Below, one piece after another: positions 11,601 to 23,431 of a stretch of DNA of 64,000 nucleotides. The DNA is taken from NCBI RefSeq assembly GCF_902167145.1, contig NC_050097.1, positions 140,083,982 to 140,147,981 of the forward strand, read 5' to 3'. This DNA comes from Zea mays (taxonomy: Eukaryota > Streptophyta > Magnoliopsida > Poales > Poaceae). Position 1 is the first letter of the stretch. Each line of letters begins with the position of its first letter. The notes beneath the pieces are model-generated. The model saw nothing but the letters and a program-made list of their open reading frames with translations, was not told the origin of the DNA and ran no database searches. The position numbers and the translations under genes are program-made.

Positions 11601-14189
11601 AAGGCTGAAGAAAAGGAAGAGTTGATTGCTGAAGATAACGTTGACATGAATCCCCCGGCCAGCATGATCATGGAGGGAAATATGAACGAGAGAAAACCTG
11701 ATAATTATATCCCACAAGATCCAATTGGTGCAAAGCTGCAGAAGAAACTAGGCTTATTAGATTCTGCTCTCCCTTTGCATTTCAAAGATGATGTGTTCGC
11801 CGACAAGGAAATTCCACAATGGAATGTTGCTAGTGTTCATACAGAATCTGAGCTTCTTTCAGAATATCTTATAATACCAGAAGTGAAGCACGATGACTTG
11901 AACCATCTTAACTTGGAGGAAGGTCTCTCAAAAAGCGAGAATATAAACCCAAATAAGATTACTGAGGGCCCTGGGAACTGTCAGCTCGAAGGGACCATTC
12001 GTGGGAATCTATTTGACAATTTGGATACTGATGGAATTGAAGAAGGTGAAGAGATCTGCCCACTGGACAAGGATGAAATCACCCCCAATGGATCAGGTAA
12101 CATAATAATGGAGAGGAGCAATATAGTTTTAAAGCCTACCATTTCCCAACAGTTGATGGATTCTATTTCCCCTCTCAATTTAGATCATGGCGACTTTTCT
12201 GAAAATGAGAACTCCATGCTGAACACTGGAGATCAGATGAAATTAAATGAACCTGTCTCTGAGAATCTTAACCCATTAATTCCAACTGATGAAAAATATC
12301 TGAAGAGCCAAACGGAGGAGTGTATGCCCATTTCATATCTGGAATTCAAAGATGATATCCTTCTGGATAGGGAAAACTCAGTGCTGGCTCCGAGAAAGTA
12401 CGAGGCTATGTCCCCTGTGAGGCAGGAAAATCTGTTCTCAGACAAAGAGAACGTGACTCCTGCCTCTAAGGTGAAGACCGTTGTTAGGGGAGTTCTTGGT
12501 ACAAGGATGGATAATTCAGTGTCAGCAGCAAATGCTTCAAATAAGAATAAAGTTCTTGGGTCAAGGGTCGATAATTCAGTGTCAACAGAGAATAGCTCAA
12601 ATAAGAAGCAATGTGAATTATCATCGAAGTCCAAAAAAGTCCACACAGTAGATTTTGATGTTTTCTATTCGGATAAGGAGAACTTGACTCCTATATCTTC
12701 AGGAGGCATGAAAGCAAGGAAGTGTTTTCCCAAGGACCTCTCAGTCGACTTAGACCAAGATCAGGAAGCATTCTGCTCAGACAAGGAGAACTTGACACCA
12801 CTATCTTCTGCAGCTCGGAAAACAAGGGACATGTCTGGAAACCTTACACGAGTTGAAAGTGCGGTCACAAAGAAAAGGGTTGTTGGTAGGCTCCCCTTCC
12901 AGACTCTTGTGTCAAATTCTCCTTTGAGACCTGCTAGCTCGCATGATTGTACCTGTGCTGTTGCTAGACCAGCTGGCGTTGCTGCTGGTGACTTGGCGAT
13001 CAAGTTAGAAGATAAATTGAACGATCTCTCAGTAAGTTGTTGGAGTGATTGTATCTGTATGCTTCATATGAATGCCTTCTGTTTTTAGTATCGCATCTGA
13101 CATTACCTATCTTTATGCTGGGCAGTGTAATGGCCACGAATCAGGTAGTGCTGGAGAAGGCATGAAAACCTGGACCATGGTGGCTAATACAGACAGTCTT
13201 CTTGATGACGAGTCTAGGAAGGCTATTATGCTGCTAAAAGGCTTAAAAGGAACTCGCCTGTTCATACCAAGGATTGGTAAGCTCAGAGCAAATGCAGCTG
13301 TTGTGTAAATGTTGTGCAAACTCATCCTGAAATGCTCTGGAGACCATCACCAAAGGTTTTGCTAACTGAGGCAGTACATACGTTTCTCTTTACAGTGATC
13401 AGGGAGTTGGATTCCATGAAGCAGCGGGAGGGCCTGTTCAGACGGTCAACGAAGGCGACCTCCATCCTGCAATGGATCGAGGAGTGCATGGCAAGGGAGA
13501 GCTGGTGGATCCACGTCCAGAGCTCGGCCGACATGTTCCCGGTAGCACCAACCCCGCCCGCGACCCCTTCAGCGCAGCGCATCGACGAGGAGATCGAGAT
13601 CAGCTCCGGCTCCTTCAACCCGATGATGGCGTTGTTCGGCCCTCGAAGCTCCGCCGCGCTCGCGGATATGATATCTCCCAGACCCGAGGACCGCGTCCTC
13701 GACTGCGCCCTCCTCGTCAGTAGGGTCCGGAGCAACGAGAAGGTCGTGGTGCTGTCAAACAGCGTCACGCTCAAGATCAAAGCCATGGCAGAGGTTAGTA
13801 CGGTAACCACCCAAACCCAACCCTGCCTGCTTGCTGTGTGCGTTCGAACTGAACCTGGTTGTGTTGCGTTGCCCGCGGCGCAGGGCCTGCCATGCGAGGG
13901 AGCCAAGGAGTTCCGCGAGTCCCTCGTGGACCCGTCCTCCAGGCGGTTCATGTGGGCGGCCAGCGCCCCACGGGGGTCGGCCTGGTCCTGCCTGGACGCG
14001 TCCGCGCTGGCGGAGAACTACTACAACAGCCGCCACCACGCTATGAAGCGGAGGGTTCTGGTGGCGGCGAGGCCCTCCGAGTCCGAGGCCGCCAAGGGCC
14101 TGAAGCTGATCCTGCGTCACAATTCCCTGTACGCGCAGGCCACGGACGCCGTCAACAAGACGCCGCTGGTATCGCTGGCCGCGGTGTGA
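8629..14189 (+). CDS. PS1: FHA and PIN domain protein, PARALLEL SPINDLE 1-like
   Basis: Seven exons join in phase through GT-AG sites: 8629-8905, 9311-9510, 9617-9676, 11133-13031, 13126-13276, 13396-13793, 13884-14189, giving 1096 residues. An N-terminal FHA domain carries GRHPDCH (residues 55-61), SVSRFHLELR and HGTWVSGRRI, the phosphothreonine-binding motifs. The long fourth exon is acidic and probably disordered. It holds three KEN boxes, each DKEN[VL]TP, at 617-619, 694-696 and 730-732. The C-terminus is a PIN (NYN/PINc nuclease-like) domain from about residue 825: VANTDSLLDD, then FIPRIVIRELD, then LDCALLV and the late LVSLAAV. FHA plus PINc is the layout of Arabidopsis PS1, which controls spindle orientation at male meiosis II; its loss gives unreduced pollen. 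All splice sites are consensus and there are no stops, so I regard it as functional. Confidence 0.9.
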
Positions 14190-14937
14190 GATCCCCCGCC
14201 CTCGGTTCTTGTTTTGGCGTGTTGTTGTCATGATTTCCATGCCGAGCGAAACTGTGGGCCGTGTGCAGACTTTGAACAGGACACCGTCAGTGGTTTCGTT
14301 TTGGGCCATCATGAGTTTTTGAGTTTGTGCCTTTATTAGCTAGCGCAGCGACCGACTAGTGGGTGAGCAGGAAGCTCCCGAGGGCAGGCAGTGTCTTTGA
14401 CTCTGTCTTGTGGACGTATTCTACACACATCTCTCGACTGAGATACGAATGTTTTTTTTCTTCAAATATGTAGCTGGCGACGAGCAGAAGAAAGATTAGT
14501 GCGTGCACAAAGTTGATTAGAATACGTTATCCTCTCTCTCTCTCTCTCTCTTTCGTCTCTACCGAAGTGTTGAATGCTTCACCACCAGCAGAATTGACAC
14601 CCACGCCAAACGCTGGCTAGGCTAGAAAGCGTGCGGTCATGACGCGAACCAGTCAGTCAATCCCGTAGATCCGGTCTGCCCCCGTCCCCGTGCTAATGTG
14701 AAAGCAGCTGTGACCCCTGTCTGACATGCTTACAGCTTACTGCACGCCCATACGCATTACGCCCATCTAGGGGATGTGAAAAAAAGTGATACCTATTACC
14801 CGAATGCGAACCTATATTGATCTATCCAAATCTGAATTATCTAAACACTAGTTTAGATGCTAGTCTGAAGACCTAAAATTATATTAGATAATTAAGGTAA
14901 CATGTCTCGATATCCGATTCATCCGAAATTATTTATT
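14190..14937. other. PS1 3' UTR and flank
   Basis: Transcribed-looking sequence follows the PS1 stop. It contains a CT dinucleotide run at 14532-14551. No other gene was seen before the Helitron end at about 14938. Confidence 0.5.
14532..14551. repeat. CT microsatellite
   Basis: A run of ten CT units downstream of the PS1 gene. Confidence 0.9.
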
Positions 14938-14966
14938 ATAGGTATATGCTCGTGTGTTGGCACGGA

Positions 14967-16251
14967 AATTAAAAGTTAGTATAAAACATAGATATAAAAC
15001 AACAAACAACACTATGATAAATAAAATTGTGTGAAAGTAGTTTATTGCAAAATCAAGAATCACCCTTGATCAACCAACATTTGCGTTACAAAAGCACAAC
15101 ACATAAGCATTTGATACGGTTCAACCAGTGCATTTGCAAAGAAAGCGAAACAGATTTCCCCCAAGACTAAGAGACCCTACAACATCTGCATGACAGTAAC
15201 AGGCCCCACCATGATTGATGAAGTCCAGTGGTATAAAAAGGATTCAAGTTCAAGAGTTTCTCCTAGCAAAATTGCACAATGACAGTGCTCTTTTGAAAAG
15301 GTAACTTCAATAACTTCAATAACCATCCTTCTTACTGTTTCAACTTTCGTATTCAGCAAATCCAATGAAATCATTTACATCCTTTATCTCATTGACTTCT
15401 TAACAAATGAATTATAACTTTTGGATGATTGCTTCCCACTTAACAAATTGGGCAAACAGCCAACCCGGCTCTAGCACTAATTTTGATGTATATGCTAAGG
15501 GGATGCAATATAAAATAAAAAAACAAAAGAAAACAATCTCAACCTTTCACCATTCTGATTAAAATGACATGCTATGAAATTTACAGCTGCTTTCACCACC
15601 ACATGCATCAACAAGACCATCTTCAGCTAATCCATGGCAGACCTAAGGTCAATATCTTCTTTTCTCAACCCACAGAATGGTGGTTCCCAAAAAGAAGGTA
15701 ACCGGAGTATTTACATCGTGTAGGAACACCTTTGAACTAATAGCTGGTTCCAATGAGTTGTTACTTCAGTCGAAAATCACATCTAAATGATGTCGGGTTT
15801 TGAGTGAATCTGTCACGATTCTTAGTTTCCAAGTTCCTATTGACATTCGTCATTAGTTTATCGAAGCATTGTGAAAGGCATTGTTGCTGGTCCACAATCT
15901 AAATAAAAGATGAATTAGATCTCTTTAAAATAATCACCATTTTGTAAAGCTAGCTGGGCATCCAAAATAAATAGTTCCAACAAATCTTAGCCTTCATTAT
16001 AATTATTATATTAGCATTCTTAAGGTAACATGATTCAAAACTATGAAGATTGCTAAATGCTAATGGGAAAAATAGCCCACTCATTATGTTCTTTCATGTA
16101 AAGCGTACATTCTGAAGGTGATATACAATATTATGACACTTGCCCAATTTGTACCATAGGAGCAAAACAAAAGAACCAAGAAGATTATGATGTCTCGACA
16201 AAAAAAATGTGTAAGAAGGCTCTAGTGTAATATGGAACTTCAAGGAGGACT
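14967..16251. other. AT-rich Helitron interior, no gene recognised
   Basis: Intron-like AT-rich DNA on the minus strand. Short open stretches exist but none resembles a known protein. Confidence 0.35.
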
Positions 16252-16489
16252 TCTCTAACATGTGATGTTAATATGTGCGCTCTGAGTTCACTGAACATCT
16301 GTAAAAAAAGCAAAAAAAAACAAATAAAAATAATAAACAAGCCTAAAACCATAAAGTAGAAAAAATAAGTGTTATTAACTTATTATTAAAATAAAAAATA
16401 AGTGAAGGCACCTGTTCACTGGTCATTATCAGGCTCAATATCGGTCGACTCAGCCTACACTGATTACCAACATCCTCAAAGAGCATGAT
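16252..16489 (-). pseudogene. exportin-7-like (RanBP16/17) exon fragments
   Basis: A minus-strand exon, 16489-16412, is bounded by an acceptor (tttttgag) and donor (CAG|GTGCC). It encodes IMLFEDVGNQCRLSRPILSL and then IMTSEQ. The next exon (from 16298, after tttttacag) encodes MFSELRAHILTSHV. Together these match the C-terminal HEAT-repeat region of exportin-7 proteins (family pattern FEDxxNQWSxSRPxLxLIL...EQ.FSxLRxxI). Exportin 7 is a Ran-dependent nuclear transport receptor. Only these two adjoining exons are seen and the second drifts from the family after about 12 residues, so this is a captured fragment. Confidence 0.6.
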
Positions 16490-17710
16490 CTCAAAAAGTG
16501 TCTTTAGTACCTAGAGAGATTGACCTTATACTGTGTATTGTTAGGTTAGAACTCAATAGCACAATACAGAAACAAAATGAAATGAAATGTCTTATGGTCA
16601 AAACTCACTTCTCAGATATGCTCCAAGCTATAAATGTTATCAACACAGATGGACTGCTCTGAACCTGCAATTTCCAAATGTTAACTAAAACTTAATAGCC
16701 AGGATTGAAATCACCAAGAAGCAAAACACAACAACATTACATAAACCCTAGCAAAAAGCAGAATCTTCTATATATGTGCACAAGAGGAATCCCTCTGATG
16801 GCAAAATACAGCTTAGGCAAAATACAACTTAAGTAACGGTAGTTTCTCTTTTTCAATGACATTTCAGTACGTAACCAATGTTTTATTTTCAAAATATATT
16901 CAGAATATCAAAAATAGACCATAGATGTGCAAAAAAATATTCTCGTGTACCTGTATCTGATTGGTTGAATGCTTGATTTGATTGAACAATACTACTTTTT
17001 TATGGTAGACGTTTCACAAATGAGCTTACTCAAGCTATATTAAATGTGACCATAACATTATGTAAGACATGATTTTGACTGTGAGCAGGTAGGGGTGTTG
17101 TTTCTAATAGTTGTCATCAAGCAAATTTTGATTTGGCTCCACAACATAGGTGCATAATGATTCTTTGTGCAAATATGAACCTTAAAACACAAACAACAAA
17201 AATCAGATATAAACAAATTGGGTGAAAAAAACAGTGCCAACTACTCCATTATGTTTTATTTGTTAACATTTTTATGGTCTTCCAGGTGGACTATCAATAT
17301 TTATATAATAAGGGTATACTATGATCATAATTTATCTAGAGTCAATTGGCTGAAGGTAGACCTATAATAACACTGCAATCAAAGGGATAACACTGGGTAT
17401 GAAATCATAATACGAGGACAATGCATACGTCTACGACGGTTACTGGAAGTAAAAGATCCCAAACATTTGTAATATATGCAGGTTATGCAGAGTAACATAC
17501 AATAATTTATTGGAAAATAAATCTAAAACAATAAACATGCCATTGCCTGCTAGGACTACCAAATGGGACTTACATTTACTTCAAATTGTTAGGCCTCAAG
17601 TTTGTTGGAGCTATAAACAGAACAAGGGGAGGGAAGCTACATATATTACAAATGTTTGTCAGAAACGAGGAAACAACCGAACGGTAGTTGAGCTAATTGA
17701 ATCCATTTAC
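16490..17710. other. Helitron interior spacer
   Basis: AT-rich sequence. A possible minus-strand exon near 16617-16672 (VQSSPSVLITFIAWSISEK) cannot be assigned to a family. Confidence 0.3.
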
Positions 17711-18113
17711 CTCTGCTTCTGAAGGCTTCCCAGTTGCTTCCCAATGTAATCACAAAACCTTAGATCATATCATAGTAAGAAGCATGGTTTAGCTCAACTA
17801 TGAGGCCATCCATCTGCATTCCAAATTGCAATCAATGACAGGAAACAGAACACAAGAAGACCAGCAACTAGTAAAGATCTTGGGCCAAAAAGGCGCAAGT
17901 GCGATTGTAAGGAAGGGAAAATAGCGCGACATCCATGAACTAAACCCAATCAGATATTCATATGAGATGGAATTGAGCGGGGGAGACGACCGAATTAAAG
18001 TTACAAGGCAAAAACTAAAGGGAGGAGGGTGAGCGGCTGCACCTGCAGTAGCGAGTTGTGGCCGAGGGGTAGCTTCTCCTTGGCATGCATGCGGAGGTCG
18101 CCGCTACAGGCAG
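17711..18113 (-). pseudogene. two exon fragments, possibly an Ist1-like protein
   Basis: The minus-strand exon ending at 18043 (donor CAG|GTGCAG) encodes GDLRMHAKEKLPLGHNSLLQ. The next, 17813-17711 (acceptor gaatgcag, donor AG|GTAAATGG), encodes MDGLIVELNHASYYDMI. After a missing base it continues RFCDYIGKQLGSLQKQR. The second part resembles the helical region of plant Ist1/DUF292 proteins (regulators of Vps4 in multivesicular-body sorting), where a similar helix precedes RECPEE, but this identification is tentative. The one-base deletion and absence of flanking exons mark it as a fragment. Confidence 0.4.
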
Positions 18114-18199
18114 TGCAATTTTTTCAGCTAAGGAGGATTGGGCACACAATTTCACATATATGATATATCATCAAATTTGGAACTGTCATGGATGACACG

Positions 18200-19377
18200 T
18201 GAAAGTCGCCTAGAGGGGGGTGAATAGGGCGAATCTGAAATTTATAAACTTAAGCACAACTACAAGCCGGGTTAGCGTTAGAAATCTAAACGAGTCTGAG
18301 AGAGAGGGCGCAAAACAAATCGTGAGGAAATAAAGAGCGAGACACGATGATTTGTTTTACCGAGGTTCGGTTCTTGCAAACCTACTCCCCGTTGAGGTGG
18401 TCACTAAGACCAGGTCTCTTTCAACCCTTTCCCTCTCTCAAACGGTCACTTAGACCGAGTGAGCTTCTCTTCTCAATCAAACGGAACATAAAGTTCCCGC
18501 AAGGACCACCACACAATTGGTGTCTCTTGCCCTAGTTACAATTGAGTTTGATCACAAGAAGAATGAGAAAGAAAAGAAGCAATCCAAGCGCAAGAGCTCA
18601 AATGAACACAACAAATCTCTCTCTCTAATCACTAAAGCTTTGTGTGGAGTTGGGAGAGGATTTGATCTCTTTGGTGTGTCTTCTATTTAATGCTATAGCT
18701 CTTGTAAGGTGTAGAAGTGTAGAAACTTGGATGCCATTGAATGTGGGGTGGTTGGGATATTTATAGCCCCAACCACCAAAAATGGCCGTTGGAAGTGTGC
18801 TGTCGCATGATGCATCGGACAGTCCGGTGCGCCACCAGACACTGTCCGGTGCGCTAGCCACGTCAGCAGACCGTTGGGGTTCGACCGTTGGAGCTCTGAC
18901 TTGTGGGGCCTCTGGGCTGTCCGGTGGTGCACCGGACAGGTCCTGTAGACTGTCCGGTGTGCCAACTGCGCGAGCTCTGCCTCTGGCGCGCACTGTAGCG
19001 CATTGAATGCGGTTGCAGATGACCGTTGCGTGCGAAGTAGCCGTTGCTCCGCTTTCACACCGGACAGTCCGGTGAATTATAGCGGAGCGCCCACTGATTT
19101 TCCCGAAGGTAGCGAGTTCAGCATCGAGTGACCTGGTGCACCGGACACTGTCCGGTGGTGCACCGGATAGTCCGGTGCTCCAGACCAGGGTGCCTTCTAG
19201 GATGTCTTTTGCTCTCTTTGTTTGAACCCTTTCTTGGTCTTTTTATTGGCTTAATGTGAACCTTTGGCACCTATAGAACTTATAGACTAGAGCAAACTAG
19301 TTAGTCCAATTATTTGTGTTGGACAATTCAACCACCAAAATCAATTAGGAATAAGGTGTGAGCCTAATTCCCTTTCA
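18200..19377 (-). repeat. 3' LTR of the minus-strand Sirevirus
   Basis: 1178 bp, TG...CA bounded, with TATA box CTATAAATA on the minus strand (18758-18766). It contains clusters of the palindrome CACCGGAC-N-GTCCGGTG. It lacks 41 bases present in the other LTR near the CACCGGACAGTCCGGTG cluster (about position 19060). Confidence 0.92.
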
Positions 19378-20175
19378 ATCTCCCCCTTTTTGGTGATTGA
19401 TGCCAACACAAACCAAAGCAAATATAGAAGTGCATAATTGAACTAGTTTGCATAATTGTAAGTGCAAAGGTTACTTAGAATTGAACCAATAAAAATTCTC
19501 ATAAGATATGCATGGATTGTTTCTTTATATTTTTAACATTTTGGACCATGCTTTGCACCACATGTTTTGTTTTTGCAAATTCTTTTGTAAATTCTTTTCA
19601 AAGTCCTTTTGTAAATAGTCAAAGGTAAATGAATAAGATTTTGAGAAGCATTTTCAAGATTTGAAATTTTCTCCCCCTGTTTCAAATGCTTTTCCTTTGA
19701 CTAAAACAAAACTCCCTTTCAATAAAATCCTCCTCTTAGTGTTCAAGAGGGTTTTAATATACCAATTTTGAAAATACTACTTTCTCCCCCTTTTGAACAC
19801 AACGAGATACCAATTTGAAAATCTTAAAATTAGGTGGTGGTGCGGTCCTTTTGCTTTGGGCTAATACTTTCTCCCCCTTTGGCATGAATCGCCAAAAACG
19901 GATACTTGAGTGAAATATAAGCCCTTCTAAACTACTTTCTCCCCATGTGGTAAATAAAATATGAGTGAAGATTATACCAAAGTTGGAGAGTTGCTCGGAG
20001 CGACGGTGAAGGATGAGTTATGGAGTGGAGTGGAAGCCTTTGTCTCCGCCGAAGACTCTAATTTCCCTTTCAATATACCTATGACTTGGTTTGAAATTCA
20101 CTTGAAAACACATTAGTCATAGTATATAAAAGAGATATGATCAAAAGTATATTCATGGGCTATGTGTGCAAAACA
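19378..20175 (-). promoter_or_regulatory. multiple polypurine tracts before the 3' LTR
   Basis: Minus-strand purine tracts ending in GGGGGAGA or similar occur next to the LTR (19378-19392, CCAAAAAGGGGGAGAT) and again near 19675, 19785, 19870 and 19940. Several polypurine tracts between pol and the 3' LTR are a known Sirevirus hallmark. The one abutting the LTR should prime plus-strand DNA synthesis. No envelope-like frame is present in this interval. Confidence 0.75.
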
Positions 20176-23100
20176 TCAAAAGAAATTCCTAGAATCAAGA
20201 ATATTTAGCTCATGCCTAAGTTTGTTAAAAGTTTGTTCATCTAGTGGCTTGGTAAAGATATCGGCTAATTGTTCCTTAGTGTTAATGTATGCAATCTCGA
20301 TATCTCCCTTTTGTTGGTGATCCCTAAGAAAATGATACCGAATGGCTATGTGTTTAGTGCGGCTATGCTCAACGGGATTATCCGCCATGCGGATTGCACT
20401 CTCATTATCACATAGAAGAGGAACTTTGGTTAATTTGTAACCATAGTCCCTAAGGGTTTGCCTCATCCAAAGCAATTGCGCGCAACAATGTCCTGCGGCA
20501 ATATACTCGGCTTCGGCGGTAGAAAGAGCTACGGAATTTTGCTTCTTTGAAGCCCAAGACACCAAGGATCTTCCCAAGAACTGGCAAGTCCCCGATGTGC
20601 TCTTTCTATTAATTTTACACCCCGCCCAATCGGCATTCGAATAACCAATCAAATCAAATGTGGATCCCCTAGGATACCAAAGCCCAAACTTAGGAGTATG
20701 AACTAAATATCTCAAGATTCGTTTTACGGTCGTAAGGTGAGCTTCCTTAGGGTCGGCTTGGAATCTTGCACACATGCATACGGAAAGCATTATGTCCGGT
20801 CGAGATGCACATAAATAGAGTAAAGAACCTATCATTGACCGGTATACCTTTTGATCTACGGATTTACCTCCCGTGTCGAGGTCGAGATGCCCATTGGTTC
20901 CCATGGGTGTCTTGATGGGCTTGGCATCCTTCATCCCAAACTTGTTTAGAATGTCTTGAATATACTTCGTTTGGCTAATGAAGGTGCCCTCTTGGAGTTG
21001 CTTCACTTGAAATCCCAAGAAGTACTTTAACTCCCCCATCATAGACATCTCGAATTTTTGTGTCATGATCCTACTAAATTCTTCACATGTAGATTTGTTA
21101 GTAGACCCAAATATAATATCATCAACATAAATTTGGCATACAAACAAATCATTTTCAAGTGTTTTGGTAAATAGAGTAGGATCGGCCTTTCCGACTTTGA
21201 ATCCATTAGTGATAAGAAAATCTCTTAGGCATTCATACCATGCTCTTGGGGCTTGCTTGAGCCCATAAAGCGCCTTAGAGAGTTTATACACATGGTTAGG
21301 ATACTCACTATCTTCAAAGCCGGGAGGTTGCTCAACATAGACCTCTTCCTTGATTGGTCCATTGAGGAAGGCACTTTTCACGTCCATTTGGTAAAGCTTA
21401 AAGCCATGGTAAGTAGCATAGGCAAGTAATATGCGAATTGATTCAAGCCTAGCTACGGGTGCATAGGTTTCACCGAAATCCAAACCTTCGACTTGTGAAT
21501 ACCCCTTGGCCAAAAGTCGGGCTTTGTTCCTTGTCACCACACCATGCTCGTCTTGCTTGTTGCGGAAGACCCACTTGGTTCCTACAACATTTTGGTTAGG
21601 ACGTGGAACTAAATGCCATACCTCGTTCCTAGTGAAGTTGTTGAGCTCCTCTTGCATCGCCACCACCCAATCTGAATCTTGAAGTGCTTCCTCTACCCTG
21701 TGTGGCTCAATAGAGGAAACAAAAGAGTAATGCTCACAAAAATGTGCAACACGAGATCTAGTGGTTACCCCCTTATGAATGTCGCCGAGGATGGTGTCGA
21801 CGGGGTGATCTCGTTGGATTGCTTGGTGGACTCTTGGGTGTGGCGGTCTTGGAACTTGTTCATCTTCCTCATCTTGATTATGAGCATCTCCCCCTTGATC
21901 ATTGCTCTCCTCTTGAGGTGGTTCAACTTCTTGATCTTCTCCTTCATCATTTTGAGCCTTATCCTCAACATGAGTCGGTGGAGATGCTTGTGTGGAGGAA
22001 GATGGTTGATCTTGTGCATGTGGTGGCTCTTCGGATTCCTTAGGACACACATCCCCAATGGACATGTTCCTTAGTGCGACGCACGGATCCTCTTCATCAC
22101 CTATCTCATCAAGATCAACTTGCTCTACTTGAGAGCCGTTAGTCTCATCAAACACAATGTCACAAGAGACTTCAACTAATCCAGAGGACTTGTTAAAGAC
22201 TCTATATGCCCTTGTGTTTGAATCATAACCTAGTAAAAAGCCTTCTACAGCCTTAGGAGCAAATTTAGATTTTCTACCTCTTTTAACAAGAATAAAACAT
22301 TTGCTACCAAAGACTCTAAAATATGAAACATTGGGCTTTTTACCGGTTAGGAGTTCATATGATGTCTTCTTGAGGATTCGGTGTAGATACAACCGGTTGA
22401 TGACATAACAGGCGGTGTTGACCGCCTCGGCCCAAAACCGATCCGAAGTCTTGTACTCATCAAGCATGGTTCTTGCCATGTCCAATAGAGTTCTATTCTT
22501 CCTTTCCACTACACCATTTTGTTGTGGGGTGTAGGGAGAAGAGAACTCATGCTTGATGCCCTCCTCCTCAAGGAAGCCTTCGATTTGTGAGTTCTTGAAC
22601 TCTGTTCCGTTGTCGCTTCTTATTTTCTTGATCCTCAAGCCGAACTCATTTTGAGCCCGTCTCAAGAATCCCTTTAAGGTCTCTTGGGTATGAGATTTTT
22701 CCTGCAAAAAGAACACCCAAGTGAAGCGAGAATAATCATCCACAATAACTAGACAGTACTTACTCCCGCCGATGCTTATGTAAGCTATCGGGCCGAAAAG
22801 GTCCATATGTAGGAGCTCGAGTGGCCTGTCAGTCGTCATGATGTTCTTGTGTGGATGATGAGCACCAACTTGCTTCCCTGCCTGACATGCGCTACAAATC
22901 CTGTCTTTCTCAAAATGAACATTTGTTAGTCCCAAAATGTGTTCTCCCTTTAGAAGCTTGTGAAGATTCTTCATCCCAACATGTGCTAGTCGGCGATGCC
23001 AGAGCTAGCCCATGTTAGTCTTAGCAATTAAGCAAGTGTCGAGTTCAGCTCTATCAAAATCTACTAAGTATAGCTGACCCTCTAACACTCCCTTAAATGC

Positions 23101-23418
23101 TATTGAATCATCACATCTTCTAAAGACAGTAACACCTACATCTGTAAACAGACAGTTGTAGCCCATTTTACATAATTGCGAAACTGAAAGCAAGTTGTAA
23201 TCTAAGGAATCTACAAGAAAAACATTGGAAATGGAATGGTCAGGTGATACAGCAATTTTACACAATCCTTTGACCAAACCTTGATTTCCATCCCCGAATG
23301 TGATCGCTCTTTGGGGATCTTGGTTTTTCTCATAGGAGGAGAACATCTTCTTCTCCCGTGTCATGTGGTTTGTGCACCCGCTATCGATGATCCAACTTGA
23401 GCCCCCGGATGCATAAAC
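20176..23418 (-). pseudogene. Sirevirus pol (protease, integrase, RT, RNase H), one nonsense codon
   Basis: The frame runs from the start of [10 protein letters not shown] to DSRNFF and stop. Domains in order: aspartic protease (DSGCTNHMT), HHCC zinc finger (HRRLAHVG ... CSACQAGKQ), integrase core ([21 protein letters not shown]), reverse transcriptase ([15 protein letters not shown] and catalytic YVDD) and RNase H ([18 protein letters not shown]). About 1080 residues, normal for Copia pol. The only interruption is TAG at 23005-23007 where relatives have Trp (MGWLWH). Another TAG lies immediately upstream of the frame (23419-23421), so in this copy pol cannot be reached by a simple frameshift from gag. 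Confidence 0.9.
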
Positions 23419-23431
23419 CTACAAAACAAGT

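Noticed and set aside
13322..14312. Long open frames on the minus strand opposite PS1 exons 6-7 (for example 13322-13951 and 13755-14312)
   Set aside because: They mirror GC-rich coding exons, show no domain, and lie opposite in-phase exons with perfect splice sites. Shadows of the real gene.
21679..22074. Plus-strand open frames opposite Sirevirus pol and gag (also 23666-24914)
   Set aside because: They lie opposite recognised pol and gag codons and encode no known motif. Low-complexity mirror frames.
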